A DNA stretch of 5,255 nucleotides. It comes from Chloroflexota bacterium (lineage in GTDB: Bacteria; Chloroflexota; Ktedonobacteria; Ktedonobacterales; Ktedonobacteraceae). The position numbers were made by a program, and so were the translations under genes. Below, piece by piece: positions 5,245 through 5,255 of this stretch; within the stretch, counting starts at the first letter, position 1; every line of letters begins with the position of its first letter. Under the pieces are notes generated by a model that was not told the origin of the DNA, did not search any database, and saw nothing but the letters and a program-made list of their open reading frames with translations. The stretch covers positions 1-5,255 of the forward strand of contig DAHVFL010000344.1 in the NCBI GenBank assembly GCA_027316975.1, written 5' to 3'.

Positions 5245-5255
5245 AGCTGTATCTC

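Overview
The window (about 53% GC by eye) looks like chromosomal DNA of a Chloroflexota bacterium, most likely class Ktedonobacteria. I base this on recall of the style of its short GC-rich intergenic repeats (a GCAAG core flanked by G- and C-runs), on the LytR-CpsA-Psr (LCP) protein with a long Pro/Gly-rich cytoplasmic head, and on the SQD2/MgtA-like glycosyltransferase. No marker gene is present, so the taxon is inference.

Layout, left to right. Positions 1-73 hold a 20-bp tandem array that runs off the left edge. It is followed by a 7-bp-stem hairpin (107-125) at the 3' end of a minus-strand gene. Two minus-strand genes follow as a tight, probably translationally coupled pair: an LCP-family membrane protein (3347 to 1371, upstream) and a lipoprotein with a TolB/PD40-type beta-propeller (1368 to 136, downstream). 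The AT-richer region 3348-3805 separates this operon from a divergent plus-strand gene for a GT4-family glycosyltransferase (3806-4969). Between that gene and a minus-strand gene arriving from the right lie two copies of a 20-bp hairpin repeat (4986-5005, 5051-5070) and a strong G-quadruplex motif on the minus strand (5068-5096). The last gene is a small single-pass membrane protein (5244 to 5134, 36 aa), whose start may lie further right.

Functionally the locus reads as cell-envelope work. The glycosyltransferase would build a lipid-linked glycan or glycolipid on the cytoplasmic face. LCP enzymes transfer lipid-linked glycopolymers onto the cell wall on the outer face. The beta-propeller lipoprotein would sit at the outer membrane surface and could bind or sense a ligand. 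The shared pathway is inferred from proximity only.

There is no clear new multi-gene system here. The most noteworthy non-coding signal is a family of GCAAG-loop hairpins found only at gene 3' ends, together with the abutting G-quadruplex. The small membrane protein is easy to miss.
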